64,000 nucleotides of DNA from a virus (IMGVR_UViG_3300022868_000014:1-64000), one strand, 5' to 3'. Numbered from the stretch's first letter, positions 1-6,884 are shown. The notes: a model not told the origin generated them from the letters alone. Program-made: numbers and translations.

Positions 1-1
1 T

Positions 2-67
2 AAATTCATAGACAGGAACGATAAGCTCTATGATAGGGATCGCACAGATGATTCTGATGATGAATAA
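2..67 (+). CDS. C-terminal end of a gene entering from the left
   Basis: An open frame enters at the window edge and stops with TAA at 65-67. The visible 21 residues are strongly charged and end in an acidic tail (DDSDDE). Acidic tails are common on phage single-stranded DNA-binding and recombination proteins, but too little is visible to assign a function. Spacing to the promoter-like element at 100-128 suggests it ends an upstream operon. Confidence 0.5.
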   Translation, partial: KFIDRNDKLYDRDRTDDSDDE

Positions 68-99
68 AACCCCTTAATTAGAGGCTAAAATGAGCGAAA

Positions 100-143
100 T
101 TAACCCTTTTTTCTTGTCATTATATACTAGAATGAAAGTTCTA
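100..143 (+). promoter_or_regulatory. Promoter with operator-like inverted repeat, copy 1
   Basis: TTAACC (100-105), a 17-bp spacer and TATACT (123-128) form a sigma70-like promoter. It is followed at once by the imperfect inverted repeat TAGAAT-GAAA-GTTCTA (128-143). The 26-bp stretch 118-143 recurs with one difference at 12067-12092, also upstream of an operon, so the pair is probably a shared promoter/operator. Confidence 0.6.
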
Positions 144-152
144 ACAGACGTA

Positions 153-172
153 ACTCACCTCTTATGGTGGGT
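153..172 (+). other. Leader hairpin upstream of the first membrane gene
   Basis: ACTCACC (153-159) pairs with GGTGGGT (166-172) around a 6-nt loop. It lies in the transcribed leader between the promoter at 100-128 and the AGGAGG at 205-210. There is no T-run, so it is not a canonical terminator; a role in mRNA stability or attenuation is inference. Confidence 0.4.
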
Positions 173-215
173 ATCGAATTCGAGATTCTTTTTAACTAAT
201 AGCTAGGAGGTTATT

Positions 216-614
216 ATGTTTTATTTCGCTATGTTTTTAATCATGCTCGAAATTGGAATGCTAATGATGTATGACCACTTCGAAACCGTATTGGAACTTA
301 GTAAGGTAAGAAAACTTGAAGTAGTATCATGTGGCCGCGTTAAAGCCGGCGAACAGTATGTTAACCGTGTAGAGAATCTTGTGGGATTCTTTGCAGCCAC
401 GACTGTAGCTGGTATAATAATGCTACAGATAGGCTCAATTATTTTCATGCTGTTTGTGCCATCCTTATGGGTAGCACTCGTTTTATTATGGATCCTAGGA
501 ATGATAGTATACGCCATCCGCAAGATCAGGGCAAGGCGTCTACCCTTCTGGGCTCACCTCTTAAATGCAGCTGTCAGTGTAGTTATTATACTGAAGTTTG
601 TACCCTTTAACTAA
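216..614 (+). CDS. Membrane protein, 132 aa, unknown
   Basis: The start is fixed by AGGAGG at 205-210. The protein opens with a hydrophobic segment (residues 1-18), then has a soluble loop with several charged residues, then two long hydrophobic segments (about 49-95) and a C-terminal one (about 112-130), so three or four membrane spans are likely. I do not recognise a family. It is the first gene after the promoter at 100-128 and is followed after 9 bp by a small soluble protein. Small membrane proteins in early phage regions often act on host envelope functions or lysis timing, but nothing here shows that. Confidence 0.75.
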   Translation: MFYFAMFLIMLEIGMLMMYDHFETVLELSKVRKLEVVSCGRVKAGEQYVNRVENLVGFFAATTVAGIIMLQIGSIIFMLFVPSLWVALVLLWILGMIVYAIRKIRARRLPFWAHLLNAAVSVVIILKFVPFN

Positions 615-623
615 GGAGGTACC

Positions 624-809
624 ATGACCTACACATGGGTTAAGACCATCCGTGGTAAAGTAGTTGATGCACGTGACGTTGAGGCTGATAGTCGTAAGGA
701 AGCTGTTAAAGGCTACCCGGGCTATGAGCCTATTAGTGTAAACTGGCAGCTTATGGATGCCCATAAGGCCGCCTCCAAATATGGCTGGATATTAGCCAAG
801 GAGAATTAA
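624..809 (+). CDS. Small soluble protein, 61 aa, unknown
   Basis: AAGGAGG lies 6 bp upstream of the ATG. The protein is short and mixed in charge, with the segment SRKEAVKGYPGYEPISV in the middle. This resembles small phage proteins with a V-x-A-x-(S/N)-x-x-x-A helix followed by a strand, but no domain can be named. It sits between the membrane gene and the next small frame, with its stop codon abutting the next ATG at 810, so it is probably translated in one operon with them. Confidence 0.65.
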   Translation: MTYTWVKTIRGKVVDARDVEADSRKEAVKGYPGYEPISVNWQLMDAHKAASKYGWILAKEN

Positions 810-986
810 ATGGCAAAAGAAAGTAAAGATGAGTATACTGTGTACCCTTCAGAGGACACGTATAGACCGTTGGAATTCCGTAAAGAATCGAATGGAGGCT
901 GCGATGAAGTCCCGCATTCTAAAGTGCGTCGTCGTAAAGACGACTTCTTCGAAAGGGAGTTTGACCGAGTATGGTCAGGTGTATAG
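810..986 (+). CDS. Small hydrophilic protein, 58 aa, unknown
   Basis: The ATG directly follows the previous stop codon, and AAGGAG overlaps the end of the previous gene at a good distance. The product is very rich in charged residues, with a basic cluster (KVRRRKDDFFEREFD) near the C-terminus. It shares 83 bp with the alternative frame 904-1140. One of the two may be spurious, or the pair may be overlapping genes. The better Shine-Dalgarno and tight spacing support this one as translated. Confidence 0.5.
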   Translation: MAKESKDEYTVYPSEDTYRPLEFRKESNGGCDEVPHSKVRRRKDDFFEREFDRVWSGV

Positions 987-1140
987 TAAGTATATGGATA
1001 CTGATGCTAATATAAAGATGCTGGAGGACAAGCTGGCAGTGCTCATCCAAGCGGGTGTAGACGGCAAGGCTGATCCCTTAGATGATCTGCGTATAAGTAA
1101 TATCCGTGTGTTGATAAAAATATTAAATATCACAAGGTGA
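904..1140 (+). CDS. Small protein, 78 aa, overlapping the preceding frame
   Basis: I chose the ATG at 904 because GGAGG lies 5-6 bp upstream; longer starts lack a ribosome-binding site. The C-terminal half (about residues 30-78) looks like two amphipathic helices with leucines at regular spacing (KMLEDKLAVLI; IRVLIKIL). It lies in the +1 frame relative to the 58-aa gene that it overlaps by 83 bp and is followed by the terminator at 1208. Function unknown. Confidence 0.45.
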   Translation: MKSRILKCVVVKTTSSKGSLTEYGQVYSKYMDTDANIKMLEDKLAVLIQAGVDGKADPLDDLRISNIRVLIKILNITR

Positions 1141-1207
1141 GCACCAAGCCAAGGTAATTCTCACACAATAAGATTAATGTTATATGCGGAGGTGCGTATG
1201 ATAACAG

Positions 1208-1233
1208 GCCGGGTAACGCCCGGCTTTTTCTTT
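1208..1233 (+). terminator. Intrinsic terminator
   Basis: GCCGGG (1208-1213) pairs with CCCGGC (1219-1224) around TAACG, followed by a T-rich run. It closes the first small operon. Confidence 0.85.
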
Positions 1234-1255
1234 TCCCCTAATCAATAACTAAGGA

Positions 1256-1393
1256 GTGTCATATCATGAAGCGATACTAAATAAGCTTCGGGAGAAATCC
1301 GACGTTCAGGCCTCACGTAACGAGGCCTATTCTCCAGAGGACATAATTGTGTTTTCTGTAGAGTATCAACAATTAAACGGAGTACATGGATGA
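1256..1393 (+). CDS. Possible 45-aa protein with GTG start
   Basis: An open frame from GTG 1256 to TGA 1393 encodes a mixed-charge peptide with the segment NEAYSPEDIIVFSVEYQQ. AAGGA is adjacent to the GTG, which is too close for a normal ribosome site. The same AAGGAG is well placed for ATG 1266, which opens only a four-codon frame (MKRY). Treat as a weak call; it fills the gap between the terminator and the zinc-ribbon gene. Confidence 0.25.
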   Translation: MSYHEAILNKLREKSDVQASRNEAYSPEDIIVFSVEYQQLNGVHG

Positions 1394-1533
1394 AGATAAT
1401 ATGTGCATGGTGTGGGAAGCTAATAAGAGAGGACATTTACTCTTCTGATTTAGATTCCCACGGAATATGTCCGGATTGTTACGAAAAGATGAAAGAAGAA
1501 CTTAAAACATTAAAGGAGGACAGTGATGAGTGA
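1390..1533 (+). CDS. Zinc-ribbon protein, 47 aa
   Basis: ATG 1390 has GGAG seven bases upstream. Two CxxC knuckles are visible: CAWC near residue 5 and CPDC near residue 27. They make a single treble-clef or rubredoxin-like zinc ribbon followed by a lysine/glutamate-rich helix. The last codons overlap the start of the next gene at 1526, whose ribosome site (AAAGGAGG, 1512-1519) lies inside this gene, so the two are translationally coupled. Function unknown; zinc ribbons this small in phages usually bind nucleic acid or a host protein. Confidence 0.65.
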   Translation: MKIICAWCGKLIREDIYSSDLDSHGICPDCYEKMKEELKTLKEDSDE

Positions 1534-1825
1534 TACTAAATTATTTGGGAAGATTATTATTAGTCTTATAGTAATAATATTTGTATTAATTATCTTCACA
1601 TTTATCAGTGAGGACGCTGATGAAGAGGATCCCCTACAATTCAGAATAGTCACTATCAATGGCTATACCTATTATTTCCAGGGACGTGACGGCACACACG
1701 GTGCATACATGGCCCCAACACCGGAAACCCTTGCAAAGTGCCTGAGAGGGCCCTTAAAAGGCAAGGAACGTAAGTTTACTGAACAAGAACGTAACGCAAT
1801 TAGAACCATAACTGGAGGACAGTAA
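1526..1825 (+). CDS. Membrane-anchored protein, 99 aa, paralogue of the gene at 2538
   Basis: I chose ATG 1526, seven bases after AAAGGAGG, over the GTG one codon earlier. Residues 8-28 form one transmembrane helix. An acidic linker (EDADEED) follows, then a soluble domain with the motif NGYTYYF...GTHGAYMAPTPETL..CLRGPLKG. The same motif (GGYTYFKYREGAHGFMAPTP...CLREVLK) occurs in the 113-aa protein at 2538, so the two are duplicated copies separated by two other genes. Family not recognised. The single-anchor topology suggests that the soluble domain faces one side of the inner membrane. Confidence 0.7.
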   Translation: MSDTKLFGKIIISLIVIIFVLIIFTFISEDADEEDPLQFRIVTINGYTYYFQGRDGTHGAYMAPTPETLAKCLRGPLKGKERKFTEQERNAIRTITGGQ

Positions 1826-2203
1826 ATGTTTAAAAGATTCCGATTTATGCACCTCGAACCCGAGGTAAGAGGGATAGAATTCGAATCATATTTTATGCAG
1901 GAAGTGGCACCAGTGCTGGAACTGGGCGGTTGCACTGTAGAAGATATGCGAGGTACTACGATGGATCTAATCCATGGAGTGGATGTAGTAATACACCACC
2001 CTACTGTAGGCTCTATTAAAATAGATCTGTGTTATGATGCACAGACTAAACTGTGGGACAGAGAGGATGTCTCAAGAGATAAACCCGGCAGATTTCAGAC
2101 AGAAGGCCTCATAAGTAACAGAGTGGTGGAATGCTTCCGTAAGGAGGAGATGACACTAGAGATAATGCTGGAAACAGCTGAACGCATTTGGAACTATGTA
2201 TAA
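1826..2203 (+). CDS. Soluble protein, 125 aa, unknown
   Basis: The start directly follows the previous stop codon, with GGAGG about 8 bases upstream. The middle of the protein has alternating hydrophobic strands (GVDVVIHHPTVGSIKIDL), recalling the core of restriction-like nuclease folds. The expected D-x(n)-(D/E)-x-K signature is not convincingly present, so I make no functional call. The C-terminal 30 residues are helical and charged. The last 8 bp overlap the next gene. Confidence 0.65.
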   Translation: MFKRFRFMHLEPEVRGIEFESYFMQEVAPVLELGGCTVEDMRGTTMDLIHGVDVVIHHPTVGSIKIDLCYDAQTKLWDREDVSRDKPGRFQTEGLISNRVVECFRKEEMTLEIMLETAERIWNYV

Positions 2204-2429
2204 GCTACAGCAATCCCTCTCTTATATGCCCCCAGAGGATAAGAGTAGAAAGCCGGTAAGATCACTAAAGCAGCAAAGGGCTATCTTCTTAGCCCTTAGG
2301 TTAAAAGCTGCTGAGGATGATTATAAGTATTACATTGAACCCTGTAGCTGTAGACCCGTAACGGTAAGAGGCAGCTCGGAGGACGGATTAACCTTCTGGT
2401 CCTGCCCCGCCTGCGGGAAGTTCGAGTAA
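2196..2429 (+). CDS. Zinc-ribbon protein, 77 aa, with open frame continuing after the stop
   Basis: The N-terminal half is basic (KSRKPVRSLKQQR). The C-terminal half holds CSC near residue 50 and CPAC near residue 70, a probable zinc ribbon. After the TAA at 2427-2429 the same frame stays open to 2501 and encodes a further CxxC (CSHC). The ancestral protein may thus have been 23 residues longer, and the stop may be a recent nonsense change or a readthrough site. The start overlaps the preceding gene by 8 bp. Confidence 0.6.
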   Translation: MYKLQQSLSYMPPEDKSRKPVRSLKQQRAIFLALRLKAAEDDYKYYIEPCSCRPVTVRGSSEDGLTFWSCPACGKFE

Positions 2430-2537
2430 AGAGCAACAGACACCCTTAATGACCTTGAGGAATGCTCACATTGTAAATCAGAATTCAACCTATGGTTATA
2501 GGTATGAACATGTATAAACAACTAACAAGAGGAGACT

Positions 2538-2879
2538 ATGCAAGAGTTATTGAGGAGAATCCTAACACCCCTAGTCGGGGCATCGGTCGGCGCATTTGTA
2601 GTTATCACATTGATTGTAATAACTGTGTTTGCATTCGCAGGAGACAGCAGTAGCGATAAACAGGTAGCAGTAAGAGAAGTTGCTACTGTTGAAATCGTTA
2701 AGGTCGAAGGTGGTTACACCTATTTTAAATATAGGGAAGGCGCACATGGTTTCATGGCCCCTACACCTAATACAATTGAAAGGTGCCTCCGTGAGGTGCT
2801 GAAGGATAGGAGCTATAAGGTCATCGATGCAGATGATCGTAAACTTATAGATGAGATAGTGGCCAAGACAAGGCACTGA
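2538..2879 (+). CDS. Membrane-anchored protein, 113 aa, paralogue of the gene at 1526
   Basis: GAGGAG lies upstream of ATG 2538. Residues 10-35 form a transmembrane helix. The outer domain carries the same GGYTYF...GAHGFMAPTPNT..RCL motif as the 99-aa protein at 1526 and a similar charged C-terminus. The duplicate pair suggests a functional reason to keep two diverged versions, such as two partners or host targets. It is the last gene before the terminator at 2897. Confidence 0.7.
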   Translation: MQELLRRILTPLVGASVGAFVVITLIVITVFAFAGDSSSDKQVAVREVATVEIVKVEGGYTYFKYREGAHGFMAPTPNTIERCLREVLKDRSYKVIDADDRKLIDEIVAKTRH

Positions 2880-2896
2880 CAGTAACAAAAAAGGTT

Positions 2897-2927
2897 GGGG
2901 GCCGTCATGGCCCCCGCCTGTTTTTCT
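2897..2927 (+). terminator. Intrinsic terminator
   Basis: GGGGGCC (2897-2903) and GGCCCCC (2909-2915) form a strong GC stem with a 5-nt loop, followed after a short spacer by TTTTT at 2921-2925. Confidence 0.85.
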
Positions 2928-2969
2928 TTACGCTAACAGCCAAACAAGGCATTTAACATAGGAGTGCTA

Positions 2970-3011
2970 ACATGCTGTAAAAGCATGTGTGCCTCCCCTG
3001 AAGGGGGGAGG
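2970..3011 (+). promoter_or_regulatory. Two adjacent hairpins in the leader of the array operon
   Basis: ACATGCT/AGCATGT (2970-2988, loop GTAAA) is followed at once by CCTCCCC/GGGGAGG (2992-3011). A purine-rich tract (GGGGGTGACA) comes next. Neither has a T-run. They sit about 70 bp upstream of the first gene of the long operon, so they could stabilise or regulate that transcript; this is inference. Confidence 0.45.
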
Positions 3012-3076
3012 GGGTGACAACGCACCCTCTCAACTCTCTCCCTTTATGTATATAAAGAACAAGAACAAGGAGCATT

Positions 3077-3505
3077 ATGAAAACTAAACAAAAGAAAGAA
3101 ACCAATAGCAGGTCGAGCTTCACTATTATAATGGTGATAATAATAATATTACTTTGGGTTCTACTTGACGTAGGCATTGGAGCCCTTCTACGTTCAGCAA
3201 GGGATAGGAGGATAAGTCGCCTCCCGGTTGAGACCATAGTAAACCCGCTACCGGTAGTACCTCCTTATAGGACTAAAGAGGATAAGGAGCACACCAACAC
3301 CTATGCAATAGTAGCTAAAAACTACCGCATTGTACAGTATAAAAACAGATACAGGGTGGACTCACTCTTAGACAATGGTAAGTGGCATACTGGGTTATTT
3401 GAATGGGATACCATGGCCAAGGCACGTGACTTACGAGACGCACGTATTAAGTCAGATATACAGGATATAGAAGAAGCAGACGCAGTTTGGGTACAAGTAG
3501 AATAA
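3077..3505 (+). CDS. Membrane-anchored protein, 142 aa, unknown
   Basis: AAGGAG precedes the ATG. A basic N-terminus (KTKQKKE) is followed by one transmembrane helix at residues 16-37, then a proline-rich linker (VNPLPVVPPY). The C-terminal soluble domain (about 70-142) has an SH3-like strand pattern (YRIVQYKNRYRVDSLL) and an acidic end. It immediately precedes the array: the AAGGAG for the first array gene overlaps its stop codon. Function unknown. Confidence 0.7.
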   Translation: MKTKQKKETNSRSSFTIIMVIIIILLWVLLDVGIGALLRSARDRRISRLPVETIVNPLPVVPPYRTKEDKEHTNTYAIVAKNYRIVQYKNRYRVDSLLDNGKWHTGLFEWDTMAKARDLRDARIKSDIQDIEEADAVWVQVE

Positions 3506-3513
3506 GGAGCATT

Positions 3514-3780
3514 ATGAAAGACAGCAAGATAATAGAATGGATGGGCAGATCATACGAGATGGTACCGGAGGAAGCGAATCAGAACTGTAAAGGTTGTATC
3601 TTCTGGGAAGAGCATATAAATTGTGATGCTATAGAGGACCAATGGATAGACATGGGTCTAATAGAAACTACATGTGCAGAGCTTAGAGTTATCTTCAAAC
3701 GGATAGACCCACTGTATGCTGATCTACAGAAGGCCAAGGAGCTAGCAGATGAAGAACAAAAACAAACTACTACAGTATAA
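3514..3780 (+). CDS. Array protein 1 (type I head), 88 aa
   Basis: ATG 3514 follows AAGGAG of the preceding gene. The head starts with KIIEWMGRSYEMVPEE and then CKGC near residue 25, with single Cys near 37 and 54. This C-x2-C...C...C pattern defines type I and probably binds one zinc. The tail is DPLYADLQKAKEL, the least canonical of the early copies. It overlaps array gene 2 by 32 bp. Confidence 0.8.
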   Translation: MKDSKIIEWMGRSYEMVPEEANQNCKGCIFWEEHINCDAIEDQWIDMGLIETTCAELRVIFKRIDPLYADLQKAKELADEEQKQTTTV

Positions 3781-4027
3781 AGGTAAGCACTATAAGCTTG
3801 TACTGCGTAATCATCTTCATTTTTATAACTGTAAGGCCTGTGCGCAGTACAATAAATGCAGTGAGTGTAATGAGATAATATTAGTGTCTACTGAGTTGTG
3901 GGGTCGTAGTTGTCAACCGCTGAAATCAGAAGGGACAACTGACTGCGTTGGTCACTTTAAAGAGGCGGACCCACTCTACCAGGACCTATTAAAAGTAAAG
4001 GAGTTAACAGATGGAAGAAAAGTATGA
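3749..4027 (+). CDS. Array protein 2 (type I head), 92 aa
   Basis: The start is placed by AAGGAG inside the tail of gene 1. The head is basic (KNKNKLLQYKGKHYKLV), with CKAC, a nearby C-x2-C (CSEC), and two more cysteines near 55 and 66. The tail is DPLYQDLLKVKELTD. The extra cysteines suggest two zinc sites or a larger knuckle. Function unknown. Confidence 0.8.
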   Translation: MKNKNKLLQYKGKHYKLVLRNHLHFYNCKACAQYNKCSECNEIILVSTELWGRSCQPLKSEGTTDCVGHFKEADPLYQDLLKVKELTDGRKV

Positions 4028-4289
4028 ATTAGATACGCACATCTGTATTGACAAGGTACAGTATGTATTCTTAAAGGATGGCAGGGTATTCATGACAAGG
4101 GAGCCTGCAAATGCTGAGGAAAACGCATGCTCTGTTTGTAAATTAAATAAAACTGACTTGTGTTCCCATCTTCACCACCCTGTTACTATGCAGCCTTGCC
4201 ATACAAAGGGTAACACATTTCTATGGATAGAGACTGACCCACTGTACGCTGACCTATTAAAAGTAAAGGAGTTAAGTAATGAAAGATAG
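4011..4289 (+). CDS. Array protein 3 (type I variant), 92 aa
   Basis: The head begins with an acidic stretch and a strand-rich segment (VQYVFLKDGRVFM). The Cys cluster CSVC...C, then HLHH and a further C, follow near residues 40-63. Together with array protein 25 it forms a sub-type in which the Cys cluster follows a longer strand region. The tail is DPLYADLLKVKELSN. Confidence 0.8.
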   Translation: MEEKYELDTHICIDKVQYVFLKDGRVFMTREPANAEENACSVCKLNKTDLCSHLHHPVTMQPCHTKGNTFLWIETDPLYADLLKVKELSNER

Positions 4290-4548
4290 CATCAAACACG
4301 AAGGTGTCATCTACTATAAGGTGACCACAAAAGGTAAGCGTAGTGAGCGCTGTGATGAGATAACAGATTGCGCTGATTGTGATTACGACCTACTGTGTGA
4401 GCACCTTTCAACCACTGGGGGAATATTCCCCCAGTGTGAACAAGGCTTCTGCTATAAAGATATGGACCCACTCTACCAGGACCTACTAAAAGTAAAGGAG
4501 CTAAGCGATGAAGCAGATATTAAAAGACAAGAAGGGGATATACTATGA
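4279..4548 (+). CDS. Array protein 4 (type I head), 89 aa
   Basis: Short basic start, then the HEGVIYYKV strand typical of type I heads. It has many cysteines (CDEITDCADC, then C near 40, 53 and 58). The tail is DPLYQDLLKVKELSD, extended by a charged run because the next gene starts inside it. Overlap with gene 5 is 41 bp. Confidence 0.8.
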   Translation: MKDSIKHEGVIYYKVTTKGKRSERCDEITDCADCDYDLLCEHLSTTGGIFPQCEQGFCYKDMDPLYQDLLKVKELSDEADIKRQEGDIL

Positions 4549-4837
4549 GTTGGTAGCGGACCCTGATGCACGTAACTGTGAGAACTTCTGTGATGCTTAT
4601 GAGGAGTGTAGGGATATGAGTAATGATTTCCCCAACCCATGGAAAGACATATGCTGTAAAGCAGATGAGGAGCAAGGGTTACCACACAAAGATGCAGCAT
4701 ACGAGGATGGTATGAACCTGTTCAAAGAGTTCGACTCACTGTACGCTGACCTACTAAAAGTAAAGGAGCTAACAGATGGAACCAAAGATGGAACCAAAGA
4801 TAGGAACAAGAGTAAAGATAGGAAAAAAGATGTATGA
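4508..4837 (+). CDS. Array protein 5 (type I head), 109 aa
   Basis: The head is KQILKDKKGIYYELV, followed by cysteines at C-x3-C, C, and CC near residue 49. The tail is divergent at its first position (DSLYADLLKVKELTD). The C-terminus continues as a lysine/aspartate-rich repeat (DGTKDGTKDRNK) because it reads through a 12-bp duplication at 4775-4798 that also forms the start of gene 6. Confidence 0.8.
   Translation: MKQILKDKKGIYYELVADPDARNCENFCDAYEECRDMSNDFPNPWKDICCKADEEQGLPHKDAAYEDGMNLFKEFDSLYADLLKVKELTDGTKDGTKDRNKSKDRKKDV
4775..4798 (+). repeat. 12-bp tandem duplication GATGGAACCAAA
   Basis: Two exact copies (4775-4786 and 4787-4798) cover the start codon of array gene 6. They provide two in-frame ATG codons (MEPKMEPK) and add repeat residues to the tail of gene 5. 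This looks like a recent slippage event. Confidence 0.85.
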
Positions 4838-5075
4838 TGTCCTTGAGGAAGAGGTGGATAATAGTTGCCAAGGTTGCCACTTCCATGAGCATTGGGATGA
4901 GTACTATGATAGAATGACAGCCCTGGGCCTTGATGGTAATTGTTTCGTTTCTAAGCGTTATAAAATGGAATGCGAGAGTAATAAGGTTATATTCCAAGGC
5001 ATTGACCCACTATACCAGGACCTGCTAACACTCAAGGAGCTAACAGATGAAACCACTACCAACAGTAACACCTGA
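4776..5075 (+). CDS. Array protein 6 (type I head), 99 aa
   Basis: Start at the first ATG of the 12-bp duplication, seven bases after AAGGAG. The head is RVKIGKKMYDVLEEE, then CQGCHFHEH, then Cys near 56 and 66 and the closing strand KVIFQGI. The tail is DPLYQDLLTLKELTD. The CQGCHF...C...C...IF arrangement is the clearest type I pattern. Confidence 0.8.
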   Translation: MEPKMEPKIGTRVKIGKKMYDVLEEEVDNSCQGCHFHEHWDEYYDRMTALGLDGNCFVSKRYKMECESNKVIFQGIDPLYQDLLTLKELTDETTTNSNT

Positions 5076-5352
5076 GCTTATTGATGAAGTAATCAAATGC
5101 TGCTATGCCGAGGACTGGGGCGAAGACGATTCGGATAAGTGCGACACCTGCCCTCTAAGAGGAGGTTTGCTTGAAGCGGCATGCACCATAGTTATAAACT
5201 TTAGCCATTATAGTGAAGCAGCTGAGGAAGCAGCAGAGGCAGGCGACACTACGTTGCTTAGGCAGGAGATTATAGAAGATAAGTGTGACGCACTATACCA
5301 GGACCTACTAAAAGTTAAGGAGTTAACAGATGAGCAAGAAAGAAATAATTAA
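5047..5352 (+). CDS. Array protein 7 (type II head), 101 aa
   Basis: First type II head: a TPELIDEVIKCC helix is followed by CDTCPLRGG and a later Cys (AACTIV), an all-helical look unlike type I. It ends EIIEDKCDALYQDLLKVKELTD. The EIIEDKCD junction is shared with array protein 26, linking the two as relatives. The tail is the same as that of type I genes although the head is unrelated. Confidence 0.8.
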   Translation: MKPLPTVTPELIDEVIKCCYAEDWGEDDSDKCDTCPLRGGLLEAACTIVINFSHYSEAAEEAAEAGDTTLLRQEIIEDKCDALYQDLLKVKELTDEQERNN

Positions 5353-5650
5353 AGAAGACAGCGACGGCATTGTTCATCACTTGGTAGGGGTAAGGATGAA
5401 CGAAGGACTATGTGATGACTGTTCAGTGCAGGAACAGTGCGATAGGGATAGAGGCTGTGAATGGTATGATCCTTGTAGTAGGAACGATTCCAAGGATGAG
5501 GAGGGGGATGTATTCTTCGGTGAGGACTTTGATACGATACCTATAATGACTGAGTATTGGCAGGAAATAGACCCACTATACGAGGATCTACTTAAAGTAA
5601 AGGAGCTAGCAGATGCAGGACAAGGAACATATAACGAAAAAGAACGGTAA
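5330..5650 (+). CDS. Array protein 8 (type I head), 106 aa
   Basis: The head has the type I opening (KEIIKEDSDGIVHHLV), then CDDC, C, C and C within about 25 residues. An acidic insertion (DSKDEEGDVFFGEDFD) follows before the tail DPLYEDLLKVKELAD. It overlaps gene 9 by 38 bp. Confidence 0.8.
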   Translation: MSKKEIIKEDSDGIVHHLVGVRMNEGLCDDCSVQEQCDRDRGCEWYDPCSRNDSKDEEGDVFFGEDFDTIPIMTEYWQEIDPLYEDLLKVKELADAGQGTYNEKER

Positions 5651-6014
5651 GCTTTTGACACCAGATGAGCTGAGGAAGGCAACGTTCGCATGTTACTTCA
5701 GGAGAGTATCAGATGGTAGTTATCTTAATAAACTTAAGATGACTGATGGTCTTCCGTGCTATCATTGCCCTATGAGTGAAAGGAACCGTGCAATGGACAG
5801 GTGCCACCTTGGAGCGAGGCAGTATATAAACGATGGTAAGGTACCAATGCCTCCTAGGCATGGCGGAAGACCACAAGAATGGAAGGTATACCTGGATAAG
5901 CTGAGTAAAGTAGTGATAGAGAACTACTATGACCCACTACACGTAGATCTACTTAAAGTAAAGGAGCTAACAGATGGCAAAAACACCAAGAGAATGGGTA
6001 GAGGGCGGGTTTAA
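5613..6014 (+). CDS. Array protein 9 (type II head), 133 aa
   Basis: Second-longest intact copy. A TPDELRKATFACYF helix is followed by a linker and CYHCPMSERNRAMDRC, then a helical stretch ending EIENYYDPLHVDLLKVKELTD-like. It shares the helix-linker-CxxCP-C order with array proteins 19 and 22. Overlap with gene 10 is 41 bp. Confidence 0.8.
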   Translation: MQDKEHITKKNGKLLTPDELRKATFACYFRRVSDGSYLNKLKMTDGLPCYHCPMSERNRAMDRCHLGARQYINDGKVPMPPRHGGRPQEWKVYLDKLSKVVIENYYDPLHVDLLKVKELTDGKNTKRMGRGRV

Positions 6015-6345
6015 TATACCCGGCGATGCTATGAGAGCCGCCTTGGATGCATGTGCCGCTACCCGTAGGGAGTGTCGTACGTGTGAACTAGCCCACCATG
6101 TCGGCTCGGGGATGGGATGCCCATTGGCAGCCGTGGCCCGTTATAACAAGAAACTTAAAGATATACACGAATGGCTAGACGGTAGGGAAGGGTTTAGGGA
6201 AAACAATAACAGGCCTACTGCAGAAGCTAAAGCTAGATGGCTTGCTGCTGCAATGAAGGAACTTGAACTGTATGACCCACTGTATGCTGATCTATTAAAA
6301 GTTAAGGAGCTAAGTAATGCTAAGAAGGACAATAAAGGAAACTAA
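5974..6345 (+). CDS. Array protein 10 (type II head), 123 aa
   Basis: An N-terminal extension of about 18 residues comes before the type II helix (DAMRAALDACAATRRECRTCEL). A Cys-Pro pair (CPLAAVARYNKK) and an alanine/lysine-rich helix follow. The tail is DPLYADLLKVKELSN. Predicted to be soluble and helical with one zinc site. Confidence 0.8.
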   Translation: MAKTPREWVEGGFNIPGDAMRAALDACAATRRECRTCELAHHVGSGMGCPLAAVARYNKKLKDIHEWLDGREGFRENNNRPTAEAKARWLAAAMKELELYDPLYADLLKVKELSNAKKDNKGN

Positions 6346-6664
6346 AGAGGTAACGACTACAAGAGTAGTAGATGTACCCGACATGGTTCAGTATAAGGGT
6401 GAATACTATAAAGTACTACCTGAACCGGCTGAAGCCAGTTGCGGGGGCTGTGTATGGGAAGCCGATGATAATGTAGGCTGTGATGACCTATGTACGGACA
6501 TGATAGACAAGGGCCAGCTACCCCATGATTGTACAACCTTGGAGATTATCTTTGAGAAAGTAGACTCACTATACCAGGATCTATTAAAAGTTAAGGAGAT
6601 AACAGATGATAAGAGCAAGAATAAAAAAGGCGGTGTATGTCAACAGAGCCCTTCAAAAGGATAA
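6317..6664 (+). CDS. Array protein 11 (type I head), 115 aa
   Basis: A basic N-terminal arm is followed by MVQYKGEYYKVLPEP, CGGCVWE, C-x3-C (CDDLC) and a later Cys before the strand LEIIFEKV. The tail is DSLYQDLLKVKEITD. The C-terminal run-out past the tail is basic and long (about 20 residues) because the overlap with gene 12 is 59 bp, the largest in the array. Confidence 0.8.
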   Translation: MLRRTIKETKEVTTTRVVDVPDMVQYKGEYYKVLPEPAEASCGGCVWEADDNVGCDDLCTDMIDKGQLPHDCTTLEIIFEKVDSLYQDLLKVKEITDDKSKNKKGGVCQQSPSKG

Positions 6665-6884
6665 ATGGTATGAAGTAGTGGGGCTGGGAGGAGAGGCCCA
6701 CCTGGATAATGTTGGGCTTACTGCTTTCTATATAAAAGTACCCAGCCAAAGTGATATGCTATGCCGTACCAACGGTTGTGCCCACTTGGGTGGAGGCACA
6801 TGGGAACTGGAGAAGGTAGACCCATTATATAAGGACCTATTAAAAGTAAAGGAGATAACCAGCAATGAACGAAAAAAAGAATAA
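6606..6884 (+). CDS. Array protein 12 (atypical head), 92 aa
   Basis: The head is mostly beta-strand with a glycine-rich loop (EVVGLGGEAHLDNVGLTAFYIKV) and only two cysteines (CRTNGC). It fits neither of the main head types; it resembles small single-barrel phage proteins. The tail is DPLYKDLLKVKEITS. It is evidence that the tail is attached to a third fold. Confidence 0.8.
   Translation: MIRARIKKAVYVNRALQKDKWYEVVGLGGEAHLDNVGLTAFYIKVPSQSDMLCRTNGCAHLGGGTWELEKVDPLYKDLLKVKEITSNERKKE

Noticed and set aside
829-903. Upstream extension of the 904-1140 gene to 829
   Set aside because: No ribosome site at 829, whereas GGAGG is well placed for ATG 904.
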